A stretch of DNA of 64,000 bases. It comes from Thiomicrorhabdus sp. (GTDB taxonomy: Bacteria; Pseudomonadota; Gammaproteobacteria; Thiomicrospirales; Thiomicrospiraceae). The DNA lies in contig NZ_OY759719.1 in NCBI RefSeq assembly GCF_963662555.1, positions 1,880,985 through 1,944,984 on the forward strand. The letters are read 5' to 3'. Position numbers and translations under genes: made by a program. The notes under the pieces are model-generated. The model was not told where the DNA came from and made no database searches. It saw only the letters and a program-made list of their open reading frames with translations. Of this stretch, positions 37,603 to 48,480 are shown piece by piece (within the stretch, counting starts at the first letter, position 1; each line of letters opens with the position of its first letter).

Positions 37603-38861
37603 TAACGTAGCTCCCTATTTCTTAAATACTCACGAATCCCAGGTTTTTGCGTTGTAGTGTTATTTACTACAGGTGCTTTTTGGGTTGTGTTATTTTGCGA
37701 GCTGGTTGATGTGTTCGCATCTAATTTAAATGGAACAGTATGTTGGTTACCAATCATTTTATCTAATGGTAAATACAGTAAGTTATTTGAACTTTCTGAG
37801 CCAACAAATATTTTGCTAGTAGAACTTAGAACATCTGAAACTGCATCGATGTACATACGTTTACGAGTAACTAGTGGTGCTTTTTCATACTCATTAACAA
37901 TACTTGTAAAACGAGCTGATTCACCTTTTGCTTGTGCAATAACTTGGTCATGGTAAGCACTGGCTTCTTCAAGCTGACGAGCTGCTTGTCCACGTGCTTT
38001 AGGTAAGATGTCATTAGAGTAAGCTTCTGCTTCGTTAATTGAACGCTCTCTATCTTGACCCGCTTTAACTACATCGGCAAATGCTGGTTGCACTTGTTCT
38101 GGTGGTTTAGCTTCTTGCAAGTTAACACTAGTAATCATTAAACCTGTGTTATATGCATTTAATCTTTCTTGAGCTAATTCTTGAACACGTTTAACGATTT
38201 CATCACGACCTTCTGTCAAAACAAAATCCATTGTGCTTTGACCAACAACTTCTCGTAAGGCACTTTCAGTAACAGAACGTAATGTAGTATCTGGATCAGT
38301 CACATCAAACAGGTATTTATTAGCACTAGCAACCTGATATTGAACCGCAATTTTTAGGTCAACAATGTTTTCGTCTTTTGTTAGCATTAATGATTCATTA
38401 AGAACACTACCAGAGCCAGAACGACCACGAGAGTCTTGCATAACACCAGAACGATAACCAATTTCAGCTGTACGAATTTGATCTACGTTTACAATTCGTA
38501 CGCTTTCAATTGGGTAAGGCATGTGCCAATGTGGTCCAGCTTGAGTTTCATCAACATAAGCACCAAATCGAGTTACAACACCTCGTTCTGCCGGATCTAC
38601 AATATAAATACCTGACAATAACCATACAACAACAATAATGGCAAAGATGATGGTTCCACCTATGCCACCAATACCGCCGCCGTTATTACCAAACTTATCA
38701 CCCGCACCACCTAAGATACTCTGAGCTTTTTTTAATAACTGATCTAAGTCATCGTTATTTGGTTTTTTAGGTGGTTTTTTATCACCACCACCATTATTGC
38801 CAGAGTTTCCTGAGTTACCCCAAGGATCTTGTCCTGACTTACCTGGTTCATTCCAAGCCAT
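37602..38861 (-). CDS. hflK: FtsH protease modulator HflK
   Basis: 419 aa. It has a Gly/Asn-rich cytoplasmic N-terminus, a membrane helix (IIFAIIVVVWLLSGIYIV), then the SPFH domain (YIVDPAERGVVTRFGAYV) and long helices (PEQVQPAFADVVKAGQDRER), ending in a Thr/Gln/Asn-rich tail. Partner of HflC around FtsH. The MAWNEPG start is the usual HflK N-terminus. It follows hflX by 155 bp. Confidence 0.96.
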   Translation of the reverse strand: MAWNEPGKSGQDPWGNSGNSGNNGGGDKKPPKKPNNDDLDQLLKKAQSILGGAGDKFGNNGGGIGGIGGTIIFAIIVVVWLLSGIYIVDPAERGVVTRFGAYVDETQAGPHWHMPYPIESVRIVNVDQIRTAEIGYRSGVMQDSRGRSGSGSVLNESLMLTKDENIVDLKIAVQYQVASANKYLFDVTDPDTTLRSVTESALREVVGQSTMDFVLTEGRDEIVKRVQELAQERLNAYNTGLMITSVNLQEAKPPEQVQPAFADVVKAGQDRERSINEAEAYSNDILPKARGQAARQLEEASAYHDQVIAQAKGESARFTSIVNEYEKAPLVTRKRMYIDAVSDVLSSTSKIFVGSESSNNLLYLPLDKMIGNQHTVPFKLDANTSTSSQNNTTQKAPVVNNTTTQKPGIREYLRNRELR

Positions 38862-39016
38862 TTAACTTTTCTCCATGCTTTCACATTGGTTGTGCAGACA
38901 TTGATAATTAAAAAGTAAATCCAATGTTGCGATTTGTAGTTCCGATATTTTAGAGAGTAACGCATCAAATGTCACCTATTAAAATTTTTTATAGATGAGA
39001 AACTTTGATTATTACT

Positions 39017-40321
39017 TTAAGAATCGGTTGATTTAATCTCAGCCTTTAAAAGTTCTGGCCATTTTTTTATAGTATTCCACTCTATTTCAGTAAGAAGCAT
39101 CGTGAATAGACTATTGCCATTCTCATCAAATCCTTCTTCCAAAATAGTACCTAATTCATAGAGTTCTGCACGTTTTTTACCTGCATTTACGTCTAAAACC
39201 AAGTCAACAGTATAAAAACGTCCTTTAAAGAAAGAGGCTACTGCTTCCATCAGTAACTCAACCCCTAAGCCTTTTTGAGCCGAAACCCAAACTCGGCTGG
39301 CCACACCCTCTTCATCATAGTCGATATGTGGTTCAACTTTTGGCTCTAACAAGTCAATTTTATTAAAAACCACCAATTGTGGAACTTCATCTGCTCCTAC
39401 TTCACGAATTACATCATAGACATCTGTCATCTTTTCTTCACGATGTATATCTGCAGCATCCACTAAATGAATTAACAAACTGGCTTCTCTAGTCTCTTCT
39501 AATGTAGAGCGGAATGCCGTTACCAAATCATGCGGAATATGACGAATAAAACCAACCGTATCGGCAAATATAACAGGGCCTGCTCCAGGTAAATGCACTC
39601 TTCTCAAGGTTGAATCTAAAGTGGCAAAAAGGCGATCTTCAGCATACACATTGGCGGTAGTCATGTAATTGAACAAGGTTGATTTACCGGCATTGGTATA
39701 GCCAACAATAGTAATGGTTGGTAGCTCAGAGCGTTTACGTGAACGACGGCCTAAATCACGCTGTTTACGAACCTTTTCAATCTTTGCTTCCAACTGTTTA
39801 ATACGACCTTGAACCAAACGTCTATCCGACTCTAACTGGGTTTCACCCGGCCCTCTTGCTCCAATACCCCCTTGTCTATCAAGGTGAGTCCAACCTTTTA
39901 CTAAACGAGTAGCCATACGCTTAAGCTGAGCAAGCTCAACTTGCAATTTACCCTCATGAGAGCGGGCTCTTTGGGCAAATATATCAAGAATTAAGCCAAT
40001 TCGATCAAGCACCTGGCAACCGACCAGTTGAGATAGATTTCTTTCTTGGGCAGGTGTTAAGGCGTGATTAACAATCACCACATCAGCCTCATAAAGTTCA
40101 ACCGCTTGTTGAATCTCTTCAGCCTTACCTTTACCAACAAAAAATTTAGAATCAGGGTGTTGACGTTTAGTCGTAAGAAGCGTGCATATTTCAGCACCAG
40201 CAGAATCCACTAATTCATAGAACTCATCGAGTTCTTCTCTATCAGCTTCATTATGAAAATCGACATGAACCAAAACAGCACGTTCTAGTTCTTGTCTTTC
40301 GAGACGATCAAATAATTCCAT
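39017..40321 (-). CDS. hflX: ribosome-associated GTPase HflX
   Basis: 434 aa. It has an N-terminal HflX domain (ADVVIVNHALTPAQERNLSQ), the Arg/Lys-rich linker (GGIGARGPGETQLESDRR), and a GTPase domain with G1 GYTNAGKSTLFN, G3 DTVGFIRHIPHDL and G4 NKID. HflX splits stalled ribosomes in stress. It is downstream of hfq as in E. coli. Confidence 0.97.
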   Translation of the reverse strand: MELFDRLERQELERAVLVHVDFHNEADREELDEFYELVDSAGAEICTLLTTKRQHPDSKFFVGKGKAEEIQQAVELYEADVVIVNHALTPAQERNLSQLVGCQVLDRIGLILDIFAQRARSHEGKLQVELAQLKRMATRLVKGWTHLDRQGGIGARGPGETQLESDRRLVQGRIKQLEAKIEKVRKQRDLGRRSRKRSELPTITIVGYTNAGKSTLFNYMTTANVYAEDRLFATLDSTLRRVHLPGAGPVIFADTVGFIRHIPHDLVTAFRSTLEETREASLLIHLVDAADIHREEKMTDVYDVIREVGADEVPQLVVFNKIDLLEPKVEPHIDYDEEGVASRVWVSAQKGLGVELLMEAVASFFKGRFYTVDLVLDVNAGKKRAELYELGTILEEGFDENGNSLFTMLLTEIEWNTIKKWPELLKAEIKSTDS

Positions 40322-40430
40322 TAACGCTCTCTAAATGACTAAGTTATTTGCAAGGGATGGGACTTTATCAAATTTAACGTCAATTAGAAAACAGTTAATG
40401 AGATTATTAAAATATATTTTGAATTGAGAT

Positions 40431-40697
40431 TTAAACCTCTGCAACTTCACGCTCTTCCGAAGCAACCTCATAAGGTTTTGGGTCGCGCATTGGAACAATT
40501 GTTGAAATTGCATGCTTATAAACCATTTGAGTGACATTGCTTCTTAGCAAGACAACGAATTGATCAAAAGAATCAACTTTGCCTTGTAGTTTTACGCCAT
40601 TAACCAAGTAGATAGAAACGCCAATACGTTCTTTTCTTAAAGCGTTTAAATATGGGTCTTGAATTGGCAAAGCCTTAGCCACTTTCTTATTCTCCAT
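40431..40697 (-). CDS. hfq: RNA chaperone Hfq
   Basis: 88 aa Sm-like hexameric RNA chaperone for small-RNA regulation. Sm1 ([20 protein letters not shown]) and Sm2 ([10 protein letters not shown]) motifs are intact, with a short acidic C-terminus ([10 protein letters not shown]). The 250-bp gap upstream to miaA (40698-40947) is AT-rich, with no gene seen. Confidence 0.98.
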   Translation of the reverse strand: MENKKVAKALPIQDPYLNALRKERIGVSIYLVNGVKLQGKVDSFDQFVVLLRSNVTQMVYKHAISTIVPMRDPKPYEVASEEREVAEV

Positions 40698-40947
40698 GAT
40701 GATTCCTATTTTTATTATTTATTATTTTTTTATTTATTTTATAAAACACTAAGAAGTGTATTACTAGAATCTCATTTAGTTGTAAAAATCACAACTAAAT
40801 CGTCAATTTTATTACACTACAAAATATTTAGCGAAAAGCATACCACAGCATGGTTTTTTATCACTATCAATTCGTTTTATTTACCAATAAATTAATTGCT
40901 TAAAATTACGTATCCCAACCATATTTCTTTATGAAACACTAAGTTAT

Positions 40948-41913
40948 TTATCCATTATCAGCACATTGCTTCAATAGATTAACGACCAGCTCCACCCTTT
41001 GTTGAGCCGTGGTTTTGTATGGATCAATAATGGTAACGTCTTGTTCTTTACGTAACCATGTTAGCTGACGTTTTGCCAGTTGTCTTGTCGCAACCAGCCC
41101 TTTATAAATAAATTCTTCAAAATCATATTCCCCCATCATAAACAACCAGGCCTGGCGATAACCCACGCTGCGAATGGAGGTCATATCTTCATTTAAATCT
41201 CCACGTTCAAATAGCTTTTTGGCTTCTTGCAAAAATCCGTTTTCGACCATTTGCATAAAACGTTTCTCAATCTGCTTGTGGAGTTTTGCTCTATCTTCTG
41301 GAATTAAAGCAACCTTAATAAGCTCAAATTCTGGCAAACCTTTTTTAGGCTCTGCTCTAAACTCGGTTAAGGTTTTGCCCGTAACTTCATAAACCTCAAT
41401 CGCTCTAATTAATCGCTGTGGGTCATTTTTATGAATACGTTCTGCAGATTCAGGGTCTATATCCAGTAGCTTTTCATACAAAGCATCAGGGGTCTCATTC
41501 CATATTTTTAGCCACTTTTCACGGGTTTTTTCATCCGCCGAGGGTAAGTCAGACATACCTTGTTGCAAGGCATTAAAGTACATCATGGTTCCGCCAACTA
41601 AAATTGGTAAACGATTGCGGGCAAAAATCTCAAACACTAAACGATTCACATCATCCACAAAATCTGAGGCTGAATAGGTTTCACTGGCATCATGTGTATT
41701 AATTAAGTGATGCGGCACAGTATCTAATTCTTCTTGAGTTGGTTTAGCCGTACCTATATCCATATCTCTATATATAAGAGCTGAATCAACACTAATAATT
41801 TCAATAGGCATTTCTTCTGCCAGCAACATTGAAAGCTGGCTTTTGCCGGATGCAGTTGGCCCCATGATCGCCAAACACTGTTTGTTTTTTATTAATTTTT
41901 GCACTAAATCCAT
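40948..41913 (-). CDS. miaA: tRNA dimethylallyltransferase
   Basis: 321 aa. It adds the isopentenyl group to A37 of tRNAs that read UNN codons. P-loop GPTASGKSQLSMLLA, DSALIYRDMDIGTAKPT and the RLIRAIEVYEVTGKT motif are present. It follows mutL by 43 bp. The near-palindrome ACCAGGCCTGGC (about 41146-41157) encodes Arg-Gln-Ala-Trp in the C-terminal part. Confidence 0.97.
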   Translation of the reverse strand: MDLVQKLIKNKQCLAIMGPTASGKSQLSMLLAEEMPIEIISVDSALIYRDMDIGTAKPTQEELDTVPHHLINTHDASETYSASDFVDDVNRLVFEIFARNRLPILVGGTMMYFNALQQGMSDLPSADEKTREKWLKIWNETPDALYEKLLDIDPESAERIHKNDPQRLIRAIEVYEVTGKTLTEFRAEPKKGLPEFELIKVALIPEDRAKLHKQIEKRFMQMVENGFLQEAKKLFERGDLNEDMTSIRSVGYRQAWLFMMGEYDFEEFIYKGLVATRQLAKRQLTWLRKEQDVTIIDPYKTTAQQRVELVVNLLKQCADNG

Positions 41914-41956
41914 TTTATTGTCTTTTTATATAGTGTAATTGAGCGATATTCAAATT

Positions 41957-43870
41957 TTACTGGCCACGCATAAATAAACTATCAAGTTGATTCATTGATA
42001 ACTGAACCCAAGTTGGTCGTCCATGATTACATTGATCTGAGCGCTCAGTGACTTCCATCTCTCTTAATAACGCATTCATTTCAGCAATCGTGAGTTGACG
42101 GTTTGCTCTTACCGAGCCATGACAAGCCATAGTCGATAAAATATGATTTATACGTTCTTCAACTTGCTGAGTTTGCCCTGCCACGTTTAAATCAGCAATC
42201 ATGTCATTGACCAAGCCAGCAATATCGCTTTTTGCCAATAAAACAGGAACTGCGGTGACTTTTAATTGCTCTGGCCCCAACTCTTCCATTGCAAAGCCAA
42301 GTTTTTCAAACAGTTCTTGGTGTTCTTGCCAAACCGTAATATAGGATTGTTCAAAGGTTAATGCCATTGGTACTAACAATGGCTGACTAATTAAACGATC
42401 ATTTTGCCACTGCTGCTTAAAACGTTCATAGACTACACGTTCGTGAGCGGCATGCATATCTACCAAAACCATACCATGTTGGTTTTCAGACAAAATAAAG
42501 ACTCCGTGCAATTGAGCTTTTGCAAAGCCCAGCATAGGCATGTTTTCACTATTTTGTACAGCAGACTCATAATCAGATTGAGTCTCAGAGACTCCCATTG
42601 AAGTTAAATCACCACCCTGTCTACGCTGCTGAATAAGCTCTGCTAAATCAGCATTATAGCCTCCTTGATTAGGACTAAACGCCGTGGGTATTGAGTGGTT
42701 ATTTTGATAGTCACTCGGCGCCTGAAATGAAATCGATTCTTGTATAGAGATATTTTGGGTGCCAGATTCAGGACGATAAAGTGAATATGGCTTTTGGCCC
42801 GCACTAGTTGAGTCTAAGCCAGGCATAACAGAATTTAAAGATGCTCCACTTCCCGTTTCTGAAACCACAGGTTTGGCAACGGCATCTCTAACACTTCTTC
42901 TTAAAAAATCATATACCCAACGCCCGTTGGCAAATCGCACTTCATATTTTGCTGGATGGACATTTACGTCCACCAAATCATGCGGCATCTCAATAAAAAT
43001 TAGATAAGCTGGGTGACGACCATGATATAGAACATCGGCATACGCTTGTTTAACAGCATAAGAGAGTAAGCGATCACGTACAATTCGACCATTTACAAAC
43101 ACATATTGCATGTCTGTTTGACTACGATTAAATGTTGGCAATCCTACCCATCCAGACAAACTAATATCTTGAGTTTCAAACGCAATAGAAAGTGACTGCT
43201 CTACAAAAGCTGAACCCATTAATTGGCTCAAACGTTTTTGCAGACTCGCTTGGTCTGTGACCGCATAAACTTGTCTAACCACCTTTTGATTGTGAACCAG
43301 TTTAAAACCCACATTAGGACGGCTTAACATCACACTTTTAACCAGCTGATCTATCTTAGAAAATTCAGTTCTGGCCGTTCTCAAAAACTTCTTACGAGCA
43401 GGCGTATTAAAAAACAGGTCGTTTACACTTATGCGAGTGCCTACTTTACCTGCTGATGGCTGGGCATCACTCCAATTACCTTCCCCTTCGGCATATAATT
43501 TCCATGCGGCGGATTCATCTTGATGACGACTAATAATCTCAAACCGAGAAACCGAACTTATACTCGCTAAAGCCTCGCCACGAAACCCCAGGGTGGCTAC
43601 TGATGCCAAGTCTGCACCAGTTTTAATTTTACTGGTGGCGTGTCGGCTTACCGCTAAAAGCAATTCATCTTTTGGAATTCCATGACCGTTATCAATGACC
43701 GTTATGGACTTCTCTCCACCCTCTTCAATCAAAATATCAATTTGATTGGCTCCAGAATCTAAGGCGTTTTCTAGCAGCTCTTTTACTACTGAGGCTGGGC
43801 GTTCAACTACCTCACCTGCCGCAATTTGGTCGGCAAGGTAACTAGGTAGTTGTTCAATAGATTGTCTCAT
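41957..43870 (-). CDS. mutL: DNA mismatch repair protein MutL
   Basis: 637 aa. N-terminal GHKL ATPase with ENALDSGANQI, DNGHGIP and TLGFRGEALASI, the LFFNTPARKKFL region, and a C-terminal dimerisation domain (MVLVDMHAAHERVVYERFK). No endonuclease motif DQHA(X)2E(X)4E is seen (DMHAAHERVVYE instead), as in enzymes of MutH-type organisms. It couples MutS recognition to strand cutting. Normal length. It begins the block at a divergent 449-bp region. Confidence 0.97.
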   Translation of the reverse strand: MRQSIEQLPSYLADQIAAGEVVERPASVVKELLENALDSGANQIDILIEEGGEKSITVIDNGHGIPKDELLLAVSRHATSKIKTGADLASVATLGFRGEALASISSVSRFEIISRHQDESAAWKLYAEGEGNWSDAQPSAGKVGTRISVNDLFFNTPARKKFLRTARTEFSKIDQLVKSVMLSRPNVGFKLVHNQKVVRQVYAVTDQASLQKRLSQLMGSAFVEQSLSIAFETQDISLSGWVGLPTFNRSQTDMQYVFVNGRIVRDRLLSYAVKQAYADVLYHGRHPAYLIFIEMPHDLVDVNVHPAKYEVRFANGRWVYDFLRRSVRDAVAKPVVSETGSGASLNSVMPGLDSTSAGQKPYSLYRPESGTQNISIQESISFQAPSDYQNNHSIPTAFSPNQGGYNADLAELIQQRRQGGDLTSMGVSETQSDYESAVQNSENMPMLGFAKAQLHGVFILSENQHGMVLVDMHAAHERVVYERFKQQWQNDRLISQPLLVPMALTFEQSYITVWQEHQELFEKLGFAMEELGPEQLKVTAVPVLLAKSDIAGLVNDMIADLNVAGQTQQVEERINHILSTMACHGSVRANRQLTIAEMNALLREMEVTERSDQCNHGRPTWVQLSMNQLDSLFMRGQ

Positions 43871-44115
43871 GTAAAGTGAAAACCTTTATTCTGTTAATGT
43901 ATTCGCTAGCCGTTACTTACTATTAAGCTTAAGAATTTTATTTAATAAACCTGTGGCAATAACAAATAGAAGATGCATTTTAAAATTCGCAAAATTATAT
44001 CATTAAGGCACTAGCGAATATAGCGACCATACCTCTTAAATAAAATAGCCTAATTCAAAACAAATTTTAGTAACACAATTAGTAACACAAACTAAAACAA
44101 TAAACGTTAAAAACA

Positions 44116-44135
44116 ATTTACCAGGCCTGGTAAAT
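44116..44135. repeat. iterated palindrome copy, 20 bp perfect, in mutL/mrp divergent region
   Basis: ATTTACCAGGCCTGGTAAAT with the core at 44119-44130. The gene-free stretch 43871-44319 holds this palindrome and otherwise AT-rich promoter-like DNA. No small gene is seen. Confidence 0.9.
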
Positions 44136-44319
44136 CGAATAATGTCATTCTTTAAAATAAGTGACTTAAATAAGTGACCCTTATAAAAACCATAGATTAA
44201 GTCGTTTTTTTATCTCCTCTATACCTGCTAGAATAGTTGGCTGTTTTATCATTTATCACTTCTCATTATGTTTTTTTAATAATGTTTGCTAGAACGTTTA
44301 ATAAATAAAGGTTTTTAAC

Positions 44320-45444
44320 ATGGGCATACTTAACACTCTTTTTGGCAATGGCATTTCACAAGAACTGCAAGAACAGCTCACCCAAAAATTCAAAGCCATT
44401 GTTGATCCAACCTCAAAACAAGACCTAGATTCCCTAAAAGCGGTAAGTGATTTACAAATTAAAAAAGGCACTTTGTCTCTGACAATTGCCATGCCTTACC
44501 CATGCAAGAGCCTTTGGCCAAGCATTGAACAAAACATCATGCATGAGTTAGCTCAACTGGATGAAATCAACCAAGTAACGGTTAAGTTTGAAACCAAAGT
44601 GGTTTCACATGATGCTCAAAAAGGGGTTTCTCCTCTACCAAACATTAAAAACATTATTGCAATTGCCTCGGGTAAAGGTGGTGTAGGTAAATCAACAACC
44701 TCTGTCAATATCGCTCTAGCCCTTCAACAAGAAGGTGCAACTGTTGGTTTATTAGATGCCGATATTTATGGCCCAAGCATTCCAACCATGCTAAATATTA
44801 AAGACAAACCACAATCAAATGATGGCAAAAGCATGCAACCTTTAGAAGCTTATGGGTTACAGGTTATGTCTATTGGGGCCTTAATTGAAGAAGATTCGCC
44901 CATGATTTGGCGAGGCCCAATAGTGACTCAAACCTTGACCCAACTATTAAAAGAAACTAATTGGCATGATCTTGATTACTTAGTCATTGATTTACCACCT
45001 GGCACTGGTGACGTACAACTAACTCTTTCACAACAAATACCAGTAACCGGTGCTGTGATTGTAACCACTCCTCAACAAGTCTCTTTAATTGATGCTAAGA
45101 AAGGCTTAAAAATGTTTGAGAAGGTAGAGATACCTGTTCTTGGAATTATTGAGAATATGAGTACCCATGTTTGCAGTAACTGTGGACATGAAGAGGCCAT
45201 TTTTGGTGCTCACGGTGGTGAAAACATGGCTAAAGAATACAAGGTAGATTTTTTAGGTGCTTTGCCATTAGACAAGCGTATCAGAGAAGAAGCTGATGCC
45301 GGAAAACCAACCGTTACTGCAGAACCACAAAGCGACATCGCTCAAAAATATCGTCACATGTCACATAAAATCGGTGCTCAAATTGGTATTAAAAAGCGTA
45401 ACTATGCTAATGTATTTCCAAACATTGTTATTCAAAATACATAA
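44320..45444 (+). CDS. apbC: Mrp/ApbC iron-sulfur cluster carrier ATPase
   Basis: 374 aa. It has an N-terminal DUF59-like domain (about 1-95), then the deviant Walker A IASGKGGVGKSTTSVNIALA, DADIYGPSIP, and the cluster-binding CSNC motif (HVCSNCGHEEAIFG). It delivers Fe-S clusters to apoproteins in the cytosol. It stands alone on the plus strand. A palindrome copy lies about 140 bp after the stop. Confidence 0.95.
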   Translation: MGILNTLFGNGISQELQEQLTQKFKAIVDPTSKQDLDSLKAVSDLQIKKGTLSLTIAMPYPCKSLWPSIEQNIMHELAQLDEINQVTVKFETKVVSHDAQKGVSPLPNIKNIIAIASGKGGVGKSTTSVNIALALQQEGATVGLLDADIYGPSIPTMLNIKDKPQSNDGKSMQPLEAYGLQVMSIGALIEEDSPMIWRGPIVTQTLTQLLKETNWHDLDYLVIDLPPGTGDVQLTLSQQIPVTGAVIVTTPQQVSLIDAKKGLKMFEKVEIPVLGIIENMSTHVCSNCGHEEAIFGAHGGENMAKEYKVDFLGALPLDKRIREEADAGKPTVTAEPQSDIAQKYRHMSHKIGAQIGIKKRNYANVFPNIVIQNT

Positions 45445-45581
45445 GCAAATAGACATCAGACATAATGCCGCTTCTGTTATTTTAAAAGATAATATGGCGG
45501 CAACATATTTTAATAAACTAATTAATTTTGATTGTTTTGTTCAGTCTTGAATGGCTCTTGAATGACTTTATATAAAAAGTT

Positions 45582-45597
45582 TTACCAGGCCTGGTAA
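45582..45597. repeat. iterated palindrome copy, 16 bp perfect
   Basis: TTACCAGGCCTGGTAA between the convergent mrp and STAS genes. No T-tract follows, so termination by this copy is uncertain. Confidence 0.9.
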
Positions 45598-45658
45598 TTT
45601 AGATTGTTAAACCATGATTAGTTAAAATAACTTAGTTAATATATTTAATTAATAATAT

Positions 45659-45961
45659 TTAATTAATATTAAACAACTGATTAAATTGAGCAATTTCCAG
45701 TATCTTTAATGCCGTACCGTTAACGTTTTTTAGTAAAACTCGTTTTTTATCAGCCTTAACTTGCTCTCTTAACAGCAGCAACATGCCCAAGGCAGAACTG
45801 TCCATATACTGGGTTTCTGCAAAATCAATTTCAAAGCAATTGCTATCTGAATTATATTTTTGACAAATTGCTTTAAATTCCTCGTACTGGCTCACATCAA
45901 AACTGCCAGGCAACATTATGGTTACTAAACTATCCTGTTGTTTAGTAAGTATTTTTTTCAT
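45659..45961 (-). CDS. STAS-domain anti-sigma-factor antagonist-like protein
   Basis: About 100 aa single STAS domain. VTIMLPGSFDVSQYEEFK, the phospho-site region YMDSSALGMLLLLRE (conserved DSSALG) and VLLKNVNGTALKILEIAQF match SpoIIAA-type proteins, which switch partner binding by serine phosphorylation. The ATG at 45959-45961 with AGGGTGG upstream is preferred over an in-frame codon 30 bases earlier. The REC-SpoIIE phosphatase at 57.7 kb is a plausible partner, though not adjacent. Confidence 0.86.
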   Translation of the reverse strand: MKKILTKQQDSLVTIMLPGSFDVSQYEEFKAICQKYNSDSNCFEIDFAETQYMDSSALGMLLLLREQVKADKKRVLLKNVNGTALKILEIAQFNQLFNIN

Positions 45962-46275
45962 ATGTAGCCACCCTAAATTTGCAATATACAATACACTTAA
46001 TAAAAACTAGCATAACCGAGACTGGTATTTAAAAACAGTAGGCAAATTACTAAGCCCCAATTGTCGTTATAAAAAGCCACCGATTAACTCAAAAGTATCC
46101 ATACAAAATCAGCAAAAAACTCTATAATATCGAGCTAATTTATAGATTTACACAATTCGATTTTAACGTTCACCCTAAATTATTAATAAAGCGTATTACA
46201 ACAAGCATTACAGACGAGCCTTTATTTTTATCTAAACCAACGTTGAATCAAACTAAGAACTGGAAAAAAACACCC

Positions 46276-48372
46276 ATGTCAGAGACCGTAACAACTCCAA
46301 GAAAAATATTAATTACAAGTGCATTGCCTTATGCAAATGGCCCAATTCATTTAGGTCATCTTGTTGAATATATTCAAACTGACATTTGGTCGCGTTTTCA
46401 AAAAATGCGTGGTAATGAGTGTACTTATGTTTGTGCCGATGATGCACATGGCACACCGATAATGCTTAGAGCCCAAGCTGAAGGCATTACGCCAGAAGAG
46501 TTGATTGCAAAATCCTCTGAAGATCATCAAGCAGACTTTGCGGGCTTCAATATTGCATTTGACCACTACCACAGCACTAACTCTCCAGAGAATAAAGAGT
46601 TTGCCGAATACATTTACAACCAGTTAAATGCCAAAGGGTATATTTCACGCAAAACAATTACCCAGTCTTATGACCCAGAAAAAGAGATGTTTTTGCCTGA
46701 CCGTTTTGTAAAAGGTACTTGCCCTAAATGTAAAGCCGAAGACCAATATGGCGATAATTGTGAAGTGTGTGGTGCAACCTATAGCCCAACTGATTTAATT
46801 AATCCAAAATCAGCCGTGTCTGGTGCCACTCCTATTGAAAAAGAGACCGACCACCTATTCTTCGAACTTGGACAGTTTGAAGATATGCTTAAAGAGTGGA
46901 CTCATGCTGGTCATCTGCAACCACAAATCGCCAATAAACTAGATGAGTGGCTAGAAACTGGTTTACGCGGTTGGGATATCTCGCGTGATGCGCCTTATTT
47001 TGGTTTTGAAATTCCAGGTGAAACCAATAAATATTTTTATGTTTGGTTAGATGCACCTATTGGGTATATGTCTAGCTTTAAAGCCTATTGCGATAAAGCA
47101 GGTTTAAATTTTGACGAATACTGGAAACAAGACTCAACCACCGAGCTGTATCATTTTATTGGTAAAGACATCATCAACTTCCATGCCCTTTTCTGGCCTG
47201 CAATGTTATCAGGTGCTGGATTTAGAACGCCTAATGCGGTATTTGCACACGGATTTTTAACCGTTGACGGTCAAAAAATGTCTAAGTCTCGCGGCACATT
47301 TATTATGGCCAAGACCTATCTTGAGCATCTAAATCCAGAATACTTACGCTACTACTATGCGGCAAAATTAAGTGGCCGTATTGATGATATTGACCTTAAC
47401 CTAGAAGACTTTGCCCAGCGTGTAAACTCAGACTTAGTTGGTAAAGTTGTTAATATCGCGAGCCGTTGTGCAGGGTTTGTAGTCAAGAAATTTGACGGCA
47501 AATTAGCCACTTCATGGTCCGATGATGCAAACGTTTTATATCAATCTTTTGCTGATAAATCTGAAGAGATTGCAGACTTATATGAACAACGTGAATACGG
47601 TCATGCTATGCGTGAAATTATGGCGTTAGCAGATAAAGCAAATGAATACATTGCAGAAACCGCACCTTGGGTATTAGCAAAAGAAGAAGGCAAAGAAGCC
47701 GAATTGCATGAATCTGTTAGTGTTGGAATTAACCTATTCCGTGTATTAATGAGTTATTTAGCACCTGTTATTCCAGAAACTGCCATTAAAGCTAAAGCCT
47801 TTTTAAATCTTGAGTCTTGGAACTGGAACGATGTTAAAACGCCATTAATGGGTCATGAAATTACTAAATTTAAAGCCCTATTAACTCGTTTAGAAATGCC
47901 TGCAATTGAAAAAATGATTGAAGCGTCAGCTGAATCTTTAAGTAATTCATCTTCTGTTCCAGATGGTAAAAAAGGTGATAAAAAGCCTAAAAAACAAACT
48001 GAAGCAGTCCAAAAAGATGGAGAAGTTGCCATTGAACCGATTGCTGAACAAATTACGATTGACGACTTTGCTAAAATTGACTTACGTATTGCCAAAATAG
48101 TAAATGCAGAAGCCGTTCCAGAAGCTAAAAAATTACTTAAATTAACTTTAGATATTGGTTCTGAACAACGTCAAGTGTTTGCAGGCATTAAATCAGCTTA
48201 CGAACCAGAAGATTTAATTGGCAAACTAACCGTAATGGTGGCTAACTTAGCACCTCGTCAGATGCGTTTTGGGCTATCTGAAGGTATGGTTTTAGCCGCA
48301 GGTCCTGGTGGCAGTGATTTATATGTACTTTCTCCTGATGAAGGTGCTACACCTGGAATGCGTGTTAAATAA
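46276..48372 (+). CDS. metG: methionyl-tRNA synthetase
   Basis: 698 aa from the ATG at 46276; an in-frame TTG 33 bases upstream is unlikely. Class I synthetase with HLGH ([13 protein letters not shown]), zinc-binding CPKC and CEVC pairs, the KMSKSRGTF loop, and a C-terminal EMAP/Trbp111 tRNA-binding domain ([20 protein letters not shown] to the end). A Lys-rich linker ([10 protein letters not shown]) joins the domains. A 32-bp perfect palindrome follows the stop. Confidence 0.97.
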   Translation: MSETVTTPRKILITSALPYANGPIHLGHLVEYIQTDIWSRFQKMRGNECTYVCADDAHGTPIMLRAQAEGITPEELIAKSSEDHQADFAGFNIAFDHYHSTNSPENKEFAEYIYNQLNAKGYISRKTITQSYDPEKEMFLPDRFVKGTCPKCKAEDQYGDNCEVCGATYSPTDLINPKSAVSGATPIEKETDHLFFELGQFEDMLKEWTHAGHLQPQIANKLDEWLETGLRGWDISRDAPYFGFEIPGETNKYFYVWLDAPIGYMSSFKAYCDKAGLNFDEYWKQDSTTELYHFIGKDIINFHALFWPAMLSGAGFRTPNAVFAHGFLTVDGQKMSKSRGTFIMAKTYLEHLNPEYLRYYYAAKLSGRIDDIDLNLEDFAQRVNSDLVGKVVNIASRCAGFVVKKFDGKLATSWSDDANVLYQSFADKSEEIADLYEQREYGHAMREIMALADKANEYIAETAPWVLAKEEGKEAELHESVSVGINLFRVLMSYLAPVIPETAIKAKAFLNLESWNWNDVKTPLMGHEITKFKALLTRLEMPAIEKMIEASAESLSNSSSVPDGKKGDKKPKKQTEAVQKDGEVAIEPIAEQITIDDFAKIDLRIAKIVNAEAVPEAKKLLKLTLDIGSEQRQVFAGIKSAYEPEDLIGKLTVMVANLAPRQMRFGLSEGMVLAAGPGGSDLYVLSPDEGATPGMRVK

Positions 48373-48381
48373 TAACTAACC

Positions 48382-48413
48382 TTACCAATTTACCAGGCCT
48401 GGTAAATTGGTAA
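48382..48413. terminator. 32-bp perfect palindrome after metG
   Basis: TTACCAATTTACCAGG followed by its exact reverse complement. The core copy (48392-48403) is at the centre. Only a short A/T foot follows, so it may terminate metG weakly or act in another way before rnfA. Confidence 0.8.
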
Positions 48414-48480
48414 AAACGAAAATGTAAAACGCGCAAAACATTGTTAGAAGCATTGTTATAAACATTAACAGGAACGTTAA

